Below, piece after piece: positions 1 to 5,035 of a stretch of DNA of 5,035 nt (the stretch's first letter is position 1; every line of letters starts with the position of its first letter). The translations under genes were made by a program, and so were the position numbers. A model generated the notes under the pieces. That model was not told the origin of the DNA and made no database searches. It saw nothing but the letters and a program-made list of their open reading frames with translations. Source of the stretch: Chitinophagaceae bacterium (GTDB lineage: Bacteria; Bacteroidota; Bacteroidia; Chitinophagales; Chitinophagaceae); assembly GCA_025963615.1 (NCBI GenBank), contig JAOQAL010000056.1:1-5035 (forward strand), in the 5' to 3' direction.

Positions 1-602
1 CAACCAGTTTTAAAATACTGAACGTATTTAAAAATCCTGAGGATGCAAAAAAAGACCAGGAAAAAGAATATGCAATCTACCTGCCTATTCAACAAAAGGA
101 ACAGGAAGAGTTTAGGATTAAGGCTGAAACAGAGGCTAAAAAAGATTTAGTAGAACAAGCCAAAGAAATGGAAAAATATTTAGCGGCTAAAAATATTACC
201 ACACAAAAAACACCCCTCGGCGCTTATGTAGTGGTGAAGCAACCCGGATCTGGCGCGGCTATTGATTCAGGAAAATTTGTAACAGTAAAATATTCAGGAA
301 GGCACCTTGATACAGATTCTGTTTTCCAGGCAAGTACCTTTACAACACAAATAAGCGGCCCCAATCCATCTATGAAAGGTTTCGAAGATGGATTGAAATT
401 TTTCAAAAAGGGCGGCATCGGTACCATTTATATTCCAGGGGCCGTTGGTTATGGGAAGAATCCTCCACAAGGTTCTCCATTTAAACCCAATGAAGCATTG
501 ATTTTTGATGTAGAAATAACGGATGTATCAGACACCGCACCTGAACCTGCCGCCAGATCGAATACAAAAACAAAAATTGATACCACTCAACGAAAAAAAT
601 AA
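1..602 (+). CDS. FKBP-type peptidyl-prolyl cis-trans isomerase, C-terminal part (5' end outside window)
   Basis: The reading frame is open from base 3 to the TAA at 600-602, giving 199 residues; the start lies off the left edge. An internal ATG at 168 is not needed as a start, because the frame upstream of it reads as a charged, Lys/Glu/Gln-rich linker (about residues 10-65) typical of Bacteroidota FKBP lipoproteins. A single FKBP domain follows, at about residues 72-175. Visible landmarks are VKYSG (Tyr equivalent to Tyr26 of human FKBP12), the VFQAS loop, MKGFEDGL (Phe where FKBP12 has Trp59), IYIP, GYG (Tyr82 equivalent) and ALIFDVEI. The family catalyses cis-trans isomerisation of X-Pro bonds during protein folding, and homologues of this layout are usually periplasmic or outer-membrane-anchored, but the signal peptide cannot be seen here. 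The usual Asp of the FDSS motif is Gln, so activity may be reduced. A short Thr/Lys/Arg-rich tail closes the protein. A second FKBP-like domain upstream is possible. Confidence 0.9.
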   Translation, partial: TSFKILNVFKNPEDAKKDQEKEYAIYLPIQQKEQEEFRIKAETEAKKDLVEQAKEMEKYLAAKNITTQKTPLGAYVVVKQPGSGAAIDSGKFVTVKYSGRHLDTDSVFQASTFTTQISGPNPSMKGFEDGLKFFKKGGIGTIYIPGAVGYGKNPPQGSPFKPNEALIFDVEITDVSDTAPEPAARSNTKTKIDTTQRKK

Positions 603-908
603 TCATCGGAACTTTTTTTGAGCGATCTTTAGGGTAATTTCCCGATCACGGGTAATACAGTGGATGATTGATGTGTGATTCCCTAACTACACATCGGTTA
701 GTCAAATTTAGTGTTGGCTCCGTTTTTAGTCCAAGATTCCTCAAGTCTTCCGCTCCCTATGAACCCGTTCCCGGTAATTACTGGTCGTCCCATGATGCTT
801 AGCCATGCCATTGATAGCTCCGCCTTTTGAATTAATTCGTTTTAGACGGATTTTAAAGCAATCTATGATTGCTTTTTTTGTTGCCGTCATTTTAAAAGAT
901 CCGGTGGA
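603..908. other. Intergenic region with no recognised gene; possible ncRNA or element remnant
   Basis: This is 306 bp between the FKBP stop and the folP stop, with no long open frame on either strand. Its base composition is less A-rich than a typical Bacteroidota spacer. Visible structure: a perfect 7-bp stem 670-676/689-695 (GATGTGT/ACACATC); a competing stem 683-687/697-701 (CTAAC/GTTAG); a six-base complement ACGGGT 648-653 with ACCCGT 763-768; and a small palindrome CCGGTAATTACTGG at 771-784. It ends in a strong plus-strand terminator. Two tiny ORFs lie inside: 23 aa at 759-830 (+) and 37 aa at 698-811 (-). I compared it by eye with tmRNA, SRP RNA, 6S RNA and RNase P features and could not match any. 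It could be a long 3' UTR of the FKBP gene, a separate small RNA, or the decayed end of a mobile element. Confidence 0.5.
855..879 (+). terminator. Rho-independent terminator
   Basis: There is a perfect 9-bp stem, AAAGCAATC (855-863) with GATTGCTTT (867-875), around a 3-nt loop TAT. The U-tract runs from 873 to 879, the first three T's being in the stem. The orientation fits transcripts coming from the left: the FKBP mRNA, or an RNA encoded in 603-854. The same dyad read from the minus strand is followed only by TTTAAAAT, so it is at best a weak terminator for folP, whose stop codon lies about 30 bp away on the other side. Confidence 0.8.
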
Positions 909-1739
909 TTAAGCCCGGCTATATTTTTCGAATAAAGTAATGGCTTGTTTTGCTTCCTTTACATCATGCACACGAAGGATGTCCGCGCCATTCATAAGAG
1001 CGATCGTATTCAAAATGGACGTGCCATTCAGCGATTCCCCGACAGGAATTTTAAGCGTTTTATAAATGGATGATTTTCGGGAAAGGCCTGCAAGAACAGG
1101 CAGTTGAAGCATTTTAAAGAGGGGGCTATTTTTTAAAATCTCAAAATTGTGCTGAATGGTTTTACCAAAGCCAAAGCCCGGATCAATGATAAGATCATGA
1201 ATACCTGCTTTTTTCAATTCTGTAGTTTTGAATATAAAAAAATCAAGTATTTCTTTGGTGACGTTATCGTACCGGGGCTCCTGCTGCATCGTACCGGGTT
1301 GCCCTTTCATGTGCATCAGGATATAAGGTACGCGCAGGGATGCGACGACCGGTATCATTTGAGGATCTATGCTCCCGGCGCTTATATCATTCACCATACA
1401 AGCTCCGGCGCCGACAGCTTCTTTGGCCACTTCCGAATAATAGGTGTCAACAGAAATATAAGTCTCCGGAAATTCTCTGCAAATATTTTCAATAGGCGCT
1501 GCCAATCGTCTTAATTCTTCTCCGGCAGTCACCCGTTCGCTGCCCGGTCTCGTGCTCTGTCCGCCAAGGTCGAGAATATCCGCGCCCTCTTTCAACATTT
1601 GTTCTGCCTGTTTCAGCAGACAATCTGTTTTCTCAAACCGGCTGCCTTCATAAAATGAGTCAGGCGTAACATTAATAATACCCATTACCAATGGTTTATC
1701 CACAACCAAAAGACGGCCTTTACAATTGAGTGTAAACAT
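909..1739 (-). CDS. folP: Dihydropteroate synthase
   Basis: This cytoplasmic enzyme of folate biosynthesis joins p-aminobenzoate to dihydropterin pyrophosphate to give dihydropteroate; it is the target of sulfonamides. The 276-residue length is normal for bacterial DHPS and the TIM-barrel motifs are complete and in order: GIINVTPDSF (residues 20-29, Asn23 as metal/pyrophosphate ligand), DLGGQSTRPGS (57-67), ISVDTY (95-100), MVNDISAG (115-122), LMHMKG (141-146), LIIDPGFGFGK (183-193, Asp186), GLSRKS (218-223) and LRVHD (255-259, Arg256 and His258 binding the pyrophosphate). All expected active-site residues are present, so it should be functional. The ATG start is the only good one, because the conserved strand begins about 18 residues later. 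No Shine-Dalgarno is visible, as usual in this phylum. It is transcribed divergently from the DUF1599 gene, with a promoter-like TATCTTTA about 27 bp upstream. No other folate gene is adjacent in the window. Confidence 0.97.
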   Translation of the reverse strand: MFTLNCKGRLLVVDKPLVMGIINVTPDSFYEGSRFEKTDCLLKQAEQMLKEGADILDLGGQSTRPGSERVTAGEELRRLAAPIENICREFPETYISVDTYYSEVAKEAVGAGACMVNDISAGSIDPQMIPVVASLRVPYILMHMKGQPGTMQQEPRYDNVTKEILDFFIFKTTELKKAGIHDLIIDPGFGFGKTIQHNFEILKNSPLFKMLQLPVLAGLSRKSSIYKTLKIPVGESLNGTSILNTIALMNGADILRVHDVKEAKQAITLFEKYSRA

Positions 1740-1753
1740 TACTGTTTGTTGAT

Positions 1754-1761
1754 TACTTTTG
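1754..1761 (+). promoter_or_regulatory. Putative promoter -7 box (TAnnTTTG) for the DUF1599 operon
   Basis: TACTTTTG matches the Bacteroidota -7 consensus TAnnTTTG exactly. Transcription would start near 1767 and leave a roughly 100-nt leader containing the whole heptamer hairpin before the ATG at 1866. No well-spaced -33 TTTG is present: the nearest candidates, TTG at 1726 and TTTG at 1745, have poor spacing. The box is short and AT-rich, so chance occurrence is possible. Confidence 0.35.
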
Positions 1762-1765
1762 GAGC

Positions 1766-1773
1766 TAAAGATA
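1766..1773 (-). promoter_or_regulatory. Putative promoter -7 box for folP
   Basis: Read on the minus strand this is TATCTTTA, one base off the Bacteroidota TAnnTTTG consensus. It sits 27 bp upstream of the folP ATG, which would give a short leader of about 20 nt. I see no clear -33 element at the expected distance. It lies only 4 bp from the plus-strand box at 1754-1761, so two polymerases could not occupy both at once. Confidence 0.4.
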
Positions 1774-1787
1774 AAACAGGTAGGCGA

Positions 1788-1854
1788 TGAATGGTGAGTT
1801 GTGAATAAGAGCTTTTAACGAACAGTTTTCACCGTATTCGCCATTGACCATTCA
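1788..1854. repeat. Long imperfect inverted repeat made of degenerate heptamers
   Basis: The arms at 1788-1807 and 1835-1854 pair over 20 positions with 16 Watson-Crick pairs, 2 G-T wobbles and 2 mismatches, around a 27-nt loop. Each arm splits into three 7-mers: GAATGGT, GAGTTGT, GAATAAG on the left and ATTCGCC, ATTGACC, ATTCACG on the right, all variants of an ATTCACN-type unit or its complement. The right arm ends 11 bp before the DUF1599 start codon, so if transcribed the structure could affect translation or mRNA stability. Similar heptamer arrays occur, as far as I recall, in intergenic DNA of Chitinophagaceae-type genomes; that is memory, not a search. Confidence 0.7.
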
Positions 1855-1865
1855 CGTTGATTATT

Positions 1866-2408
1866 ATGGAGACGACAGATCATCAATACGACAGCGTAAT
1901 TCAAGGCTGCAAGGAAATATTTATTAATAAGGCAAAAGACTATGGTACGGCCTGGCGGGTGCTAAGAACCATTTCCGTTGTTGACCAGATTTTTATTAAA
2001 GCCCAGCGGATACGAACAATCCAGGAAAAAAGAAGTCAGAAAATAGGGGATGATATCAGTTCGGAATTTCGGGGTATTATCAATTATGCCATCATTGGCA
2101 CCATTCAACTGGAACTTCCCGCAGGCTTACCGGACGAAATGCCGGTGGAACAAATTTCCGCTCTGTACGACAAGCATACCAAAACGGCGAAACGACTGAT
2201 GCAGGATAAAAACCATGATTATGGGGAAGCCTGGCGGAGTATGAGCCAGGAAAGTTTTGTGGATCTTGTTTTAATGAAATTGCAGCGCATCCGCCAGATT
2301 TTAATTAATGAAGGAAAAACGATCATAAGCGAGGGTATTGATGCCAATTATCTCGATATCCTTAATTATGCGGTATTCGCATTGATCCTGCTATCTGAAA
2401 AACAATAA
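1866..2408 (+). CDS. DUF1599 (nucleotide modification associated domain 1) protein with two tandem domains
   Basis: The 180-residue protein is two copies of the same domain. Copy 1 (about residues 14-82) shows KDYGTAWR (24-31), VD (39-40), KAQRIR (45-50) and INYA (72-75). Copy 2 (about 106-175) shows HDYGEAWR (117-124), VD (132-133), KLQRIR (138-143) and LNYA (166-169). The offset between copies is a near-constant 93-94 residues. This layout matches the Bacteroidota DUF1599 family. Its biochemical function is unproven; relatives in phages were linked by genomic context to nucleotide or base modification, hence the domain name. The protein is soluble, with no signal peptide or membrane segment. 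I chose the ATG at 1866 over the upstream in-frame TTG at 1857, because the TTG adds only three residues and sits against the hairpin. There is no Shine-Dalgarno. It is the first gene of a likely three-gene operon, 19 bp ahead of the next. Confidence 0.9.
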   Translation: METTDHQYDSVIQGCKEIFINKAKDYGTAWRVLRTISVVDQIFIKAQRIRTIQEKRSQKIGDDISSEFRGIINYAIIGTIQLELPAGLPDEMPVEQISALYDKHTKTAKRLMQDKNHDYGEAWRSMSQESFVDLVLMKLQRIRQILINEGKTIISEGIDANYLDILNYAVFALILLSEKQ

Positions 2409-2427
2409 TTTTTATAAAAAGATTTGA

Positions 2428-3663
2428 ATGAAAGTCATTATAAATATTTCCCGCGTCCTGGTCGGCACCCTGTTTATTTTCTCAGGGCTGGTAAAGGCCA
2501 ATGATCCGATGGGGCTTAGTTATAAGATGCAGGAGTTTTTTGAAATCTGGAATGAAGGGTTGGCCAGGAGTTCTTTTTTTTTAAATAATATCCTGATTAA
2601 TCTTTTTCAGTTCCTGCATGATCATTCCCTGCCATTATCCGTAATAATGATTGCCTTTGAAATTATTGCAGGCGTGGCTTTGTTACTGGGTTGGCGTATG
2701 AAATTGTTCAGTTGGCTTTTATTATTGCTGATTGTTTTTTTTACGTTCTTAACGGGCTATGCTTTTCTTTCAGGCAAATTTAAAAACTGCGGCTGCTTTG
2801 GTGATTGCCTGCCTATAACGCCACTTACATCATTTCTAAAAGACGTCGTGTTGACCATTTTAATTTTTTTCCTCTTTTATCACCGGAAAAAAATAAAGCC
2901 CTTATTCAGCAATAAACCGGGTAACCTATTTATGCTGACAACAACCATACTTTCTTTCGGCATTCAATGGTACGCATTAAATTATCTGCCTGTAAAAGAT
3001 TGCCTGCCATTCAAAGTGGGCAACAATATTAAGGAACAAATGAAAATACCCCCGGGCGCGTTACCGGACAGCTTTGCGATCCGCTTTGTATATGAAAAAG
3101 GAGGGAAGCCTTTCGAGTTTTCGCCAACCGATTTACCTGCCGATCTCGGCACCTATACTTTCAAAGAAAGAGTAGACAAGCTGATCCGGAAAGGCAATGC
3201 AGAGGCTCCGGTAAAAGGTTTTTCTTTATCCGGGGTAAGCAATGAAGATTCGACAAATATCGTTCTGGCAGAACCTTATTGCCTGTTATTATTTGATGAA
3301 AATTTTTCAACTCCTGTTGCCGCCTGGAAGGATGATTTTTCAAAAATTTATCTGGAGGCAAAAAAGAAAAACGTACCTGTTTATATCATTACGACTTCCC
3401 CCGATGAAGCCTTGGTTAAATTGGCCCCGACTTCATTCCATACGATTCCTGTTTTTAAATGTGATTACACGGTGATACGAACTGCCGCAAGAACCAATCC
3501 GACCTTGTACCTGCTGAAGGAAGGAACTATTGTTGGCAAATGGAGTTATAAAAGAATGAGCGATGCATTCAGTGATTTAAATAAAATTCCTGTGTTGCCG
3601 GCGCAAACAAATGATATGGTTGCGCCGGATAGTAGCCATATAAAAGACAGCACCAATCATTAG
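2428..3663 (+). CDS. BT_3928-type membrane protein: DoxX/MauE-like domain plus thioredoxin-like C-terminus
   Basis: This is a 411-residue inner-membrane protein. Hydrophobic segments lie near residues 4-22, 69-88, 93-114, 137-151 and 168-187. The N-terminal four-helix part resembles the DoxX/MauE superfamily, with SRVLVGTLFIFSGLVKANDP at the first helix and a Cys-rich NCGCFGDCLP motif (120-129; Cys121, Cys123, Cys127) before the fourth, as in MauE-like proteins involved in disulfide chemistry. A further Cys192 follows the fifth segment. Residues about 195-275 are a soluble linker of unknown fold. Residues about 278-375 look like a thioredoxin/TlpA fold: EPYCLLLF strand, VPVYIITTS strand, a TNPTLYLL cis-Pro-type loop and GTIVGKWS. 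The classical CxxC is absent; Cys285 and Cys345 are single. The fusion points to a thiol relay or sensor at the membrane, but no substrate can be named. The gene is probably co-transcribed with its neighbours; the permease start lies 2 nt after its stop. The family assignment is firmer than the function. Confidence 0.85.
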   Translation: MKVIINISRVLVGTLFIFSGLVKANDPMGLSYKMQEFFEIWNEGLARSSFFLNNILINLFQFLHDHSLPLSVIMIAFEIIAGVALLLGWRMKLFSWLLLLLIVFFTFLTGYAFLSGKFKNCGCFGDCLPITPLTSFLKDVVLTILIFFLFYHRKKIKPLFSNKPGNLFMLTTTILSFGIQWYALNYLPVKDCLPFKVGNNIKEQMKIPPGALPDSFAIRFVYEKGGKPFEFSPTDLPADLGTYTFKERVDKLIRKGNAEAPVKGFSLSGVSNEDSTNIVLAEPYCLLLFDENFSTPVAAWKDDFSKIYLEAKKKNVPVYIITTSPDEALVKLAPTSFHTIPVFKCDYTVIRTAARTNPTLYLLKEGTIVGKWSYKRMSDAFSDLNKIPVLPAQTNDMVAPDSSHIKDSTNH

Positions 3664-3665
3664 CT

Positions 3666-4715
3666 GTGATAAAATTCATCATAAAAAAAACCTGGTATGG
3701 CCTGCTCGTTTTAGCCGGAGTCGTTGTATTGGTTTTTTTTCTTTTCCAGGGTTTTGGAGATCCTTCAAGGTTGATCATGGGACAAACCGGGGATTCTGCC
3801 ACCCAGGCCAATATCAAGAAAGAATTATACCTTGATCAACCCAAATGGAAACAATTCCTGTACTATCTGAATGATGTTTCACCTGTTTGCATTCATTCAA
3901 AAGAAGAAATTGAAACAAAAAAATTAAAAGGGGTTTTTATCGGTAGTAATCCAAAGTTTGGAATCAAGGTTCCTTACCTGCGCAAATCATATCAAACCAA
4001 GAAAGAAGTCGGCTCCATATTGCTGGAAGCGTTGCCGGGCACTTTATTACTTGCTTCGGCCGCCATGTTTATTGCTATTGTTGTGGGTATTCCGCTTGGT
4101 GTATTGGCCTCGGTTAAACAAAATACCTGGTGGGACACCTCCTCTATTTTTGCCAGTATTATTGGTATATCAGCTCCCTCTTTTTTTATGGGAATTATCA
4201 TCTCCTATCTTTTCGGGTTTGTATTGACCAACTGGACCGGGCTTCATATAACGGGGAATTGGTTTGAAATTGACGAAATAACCGGGGAAAAGCGCCTGGC
4301 TTTTCAAAACCTTATTTTACCAGCAGTCACCCTGGGCATAAGGCCCTTGTCGATTATTACCCAGTTGACGCGCAGCGCGATGCTTGATGTGCTTGACCAG
4401 GATTATATCCGGACAGCCTATGCTAAGGGCCTGAGCAAAACATTGGTTATCTGGAAGCATGCGTTGCGAAACGCGTTAAATCCAGTCATTACCGCTATAA
4501 CAGGCTGGTTTGCCGAATTGCTGGCGGGCGCTTTCTTTGTGGAATATATCTTTGGGTGGCAGGGAATCGGAAAGGTGACGGTGGATGCGCTGGAAAAACT
4601 GGATTTCCCGGTAGTCATGGGCTCCGTTCTTATATCGGCGACTTTTTTCATCACCATTAATATCCTGGCCGACATTATCTATGGAGTGGTGGACCCCCGG
4701 GTGAGGCTCGATTAA
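3666..4715 (+). CDS. ABC transporter permease, DppB/OppB-like (peptide/nickel type)
   Basis: The 349-residue integral membrane subunit belongs to the binding-protein-dependent importer family for oligopeptides, dipeptides or nickel. Helices are near residues 11-30, 124-148, 158-187, 214-236, 280-298 and 316-340. The EAA loop, which contacts the ATPase, is clear at about 247-272: DYIRTAYAKGLSK then WKHALRNALNPV. The N-terminal FGDPSRLIMG and the C-terminal DPRVRL are typical of DppB proteins. The stretch at 60-115 between helices 1 and 2 is longer than in E. coli DppB and contains YYLNDVSP, a feature I associate with Bacteroidota homologues. The start is GTG at 3666, two bases after the preceding stop; no in-frame ATG fits the conserved N-terminus, so translational coupling to the DoxX/MauE gene is likely. 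No DppC, ATPase or binding protein lies beside it, so the complex must be completed from elsewhere. The substrate cannot be told from sequence. No clear terminator follows. Confidence 0.92.
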   Translation: MIKFIIKKTWYGLLVLAGVVVLVFFLFQGFGDPSRLIMGQTGDSATQANIKKELYLDQPKWKQFLYYLNDVSPVCIHSKEEIETKKLKGVFIGSNPKFGIKVPYLRKSYQTKKEVGSILLEALPGTLLLASAAMFIAIVVGIPLGVLASVKQNTWWDTSSIFASIIGISAPSFFMGIIISYLFGFVLTNWTGLHITGNWFEIDEITGEKRLAFQNLILPAVTLGIRPLSIITQLTRSAMLDVLDQDYIRTAYAKGLSKTLVIWKHALRNALNPVITAITGWFAELLAGAFFVEYIFGWQGIGKVTVDALEKLDFPVVMGSVLISATFFITINILADIIYGVVDPRVRLD

Positions 4716-4755
4716 TTTATCATTACTAATTTATTTTTGCTTGGTATTTATCAGA

Positions 4756-4786
4756 ACAAAATTGTAATTTGTATATATAATTTTGT
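4756..4786 (+). promoter_or_regulatory. Putative promoter box inside an inverted repeat, upstream of the CBS gene
   Basis: TAATTTTG at 4778-4785 matches TAnnTTTG exactly. It lies within the right arm of a dyad: ACAAAATTGTA (4756-4766) pairs with TATAATTTTGT (4776-4786) over 11 bp, one of them a G-T wobble, around a 9-nt loop. A near-copy TAATTTGTA sits at 4765-4773, in tandem with TAATTTTGTA at 4778-4787. A start near 4791 would give a leader of about 80 nt. No -33 TTTG is at good spacing for the main box; TTG at 4741 would suit the near-copy. The dyad could be an operator, but the DNA is very AT-rich. Confidence 0.4.
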
Positions 4787-4870
4787 ACCATTTGATCGCT
4801 GGCTCCGGGTATTGCGACTGTTTGTAAGAAGTTCCTGATTGATTGCATTACTAATTTTAAAACTATCCTT

Positions 4871-5035
4871 ATGCAAAAGCTTCTAAGCATTCTTTCAAGA
4901 AAACAAACCTATTTTCAAAATGTTTCTTCGTCCTCTTACGTCAGTGAGGCACTTTTCCAAATGAGTTGTCAAAATCTCGACTACCTGGTAGTGATAGATG
5001 ATAATGAAAATTTTGCCGGGGTATTAACTGAGCAT
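4871..5035 (+). CDS. CBS-domain protein, N-terminal part (3' end outside window)
   Basis: An open frame from ATG 4871 to the window end gives 55 residues with no stop. Residues about 19-55 match the first half of a CBS domain: SYVSEALFQM, then a hydrophobic strand LVVIDDNENFAGVLTEH, which is where the family has VvD..g...Gi.teHD. CBS domains occur in pairs and bind adenosine nucleotides as regulatory modules; small Bacteroidota proteins of roughly 140-160 residues with only two CBS domains are common, but the fusion partners here, if any, lie beyond the edge. There is no signal peptide, so it is probably cytoplasmic. The 155-bp spacer and the promoter-like box before it suggest its own transcription unit rather than membership of the upstream operon. 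No Shine-Dalgarno is visible. Confidence 0.8.
   Translation, partial: MQKLLSILSRKQTYFQNVSSSSYVSEALFQMSCQNLDYLVVIDDNENFAGVLTEH

Noticed and set aside
593..619. A7/T7 complement around the FKBP stop as a possible terminator
   Set aside because: Seven A-T pairs with a 13-nt loop and no G-C pairs would be too weak; the real terminator is at 855-879.
648..768. ACGGGT/ACCCGT pairing as the closing stem of a 6S-like RNA
   Set aside because: Only six bases pair and the flanking sequence does not extend the helix into the long rod typical of 6S RNA.
759..830. 23-aa plus-strand ORF (begins MNPFPVITGR) in the intergenic segment
   Set aside because: It is very short, has no ribosome binding site or promoter, and overlaps the minus-strand ORF through a near-palindrome. 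It is kept only as part of the intergenic description.
1149..1514. 121-aa plus-strand open frame
   Set aside because: It lies wholly antisense to folP, whose motifs are complete; the peptide shows no recognisable domain.
2574..2582. Run of nine T's in the DoxX/MauE gene as a possible programmed slippage site
   Set aside because: The frame continues correctly through it and encodes Phe-Phe-Leu by the membrane region; similar T runs occur in other membrane segments here.
3242..3475. 77-aa plus-strand frame inside the DoxX/MauE gene
   Set aside because: It is a shadow of the gene in another frame. The same applies to open frames at 224-427 (-), 3161-3361 (-), 3569-3817 (-), 3958-4227 (+), 3992-4201 (-) and 4418-4675 (-).
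4691..4704. GC-rich ACCCCCGGGT at the permease end as a terminator
   Set aside because: The palindrome leaves no workable loop, lies inside the coding sequence and is not followed by a T-tract.

Overview
The window looks like chromosomal DNA from a member of the Bacteroidota, most likely Chitinophagaceae or a close relative. Four things suggest this. The gene families are typical of that phylum: a lipoprotein-style FKBP isomerase, a tandem DUF1599 protein, and a DoxX/MauE protein of the 'BT_3928' type. The genes lack clear Shine-Dalgarno sequences. Promoter-like boxes fit the Bacteroidota consensus TAnnTTTG. One intergenic space holds an inverted pair of degenerate heptamers, a kind of intergenic repeat I associate from memory with this group. 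Lineage is inferred from content, not from a database search.

Layout, left to right. Positions 1-602 (+) carry the C-terminal 199 residues of an FKBP-type peptidyl-prolyl isomerase whose start lies off the left edge. Positions 603-908 hold no convincing gene but end in a strong rho-independent terminator (855-879, + strand); the ~250 nt before it are unexplained. folP (dihydropteroate synthase) runs on the minus strand, 909-1739. A 126-bp divergent intergenic space (1740-1865) follows, with promoter-like boxes for both directions and a long imperfect hairpin (1788-1854) built from heptamers. On the plus strand come a tandem-repeat DUF1599 protein (1866-2408), a membrane DoxX/MauE protein with a thioredoxin-like C-terminus (2428-3663), and a DppB-like ABC permease (3666-4715). 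Gaps of 19 and 2 nt suggest one operon. After a 155-bp AT-rich spacer with a promoter-like box inside a dyad, a CBS-domain protein starts at 4871 and runs off the right edge.

How the genes work together: folP makes dihydropteroate for folate synthesis. DUF1599 proteins are thought, from genomic-context work on the family, to have a nucleotide-related role, so the divergent folP/DUF1599 pair may have a loose one-carbon/nucleotide link; this is inference. The DoxX/MauE protein suggests a membrane or periplasmic thiol function. The permease is an import-type subunit without its usual partners in the window. I see no clear evidence of a new defence system, CRISPR array, intact mobile element, tRNA or rRNA. 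The best candidates for something undescribed are the 603-854 segment upstream of the terminator and the heptamer hairpin next to the DUF1599 start.
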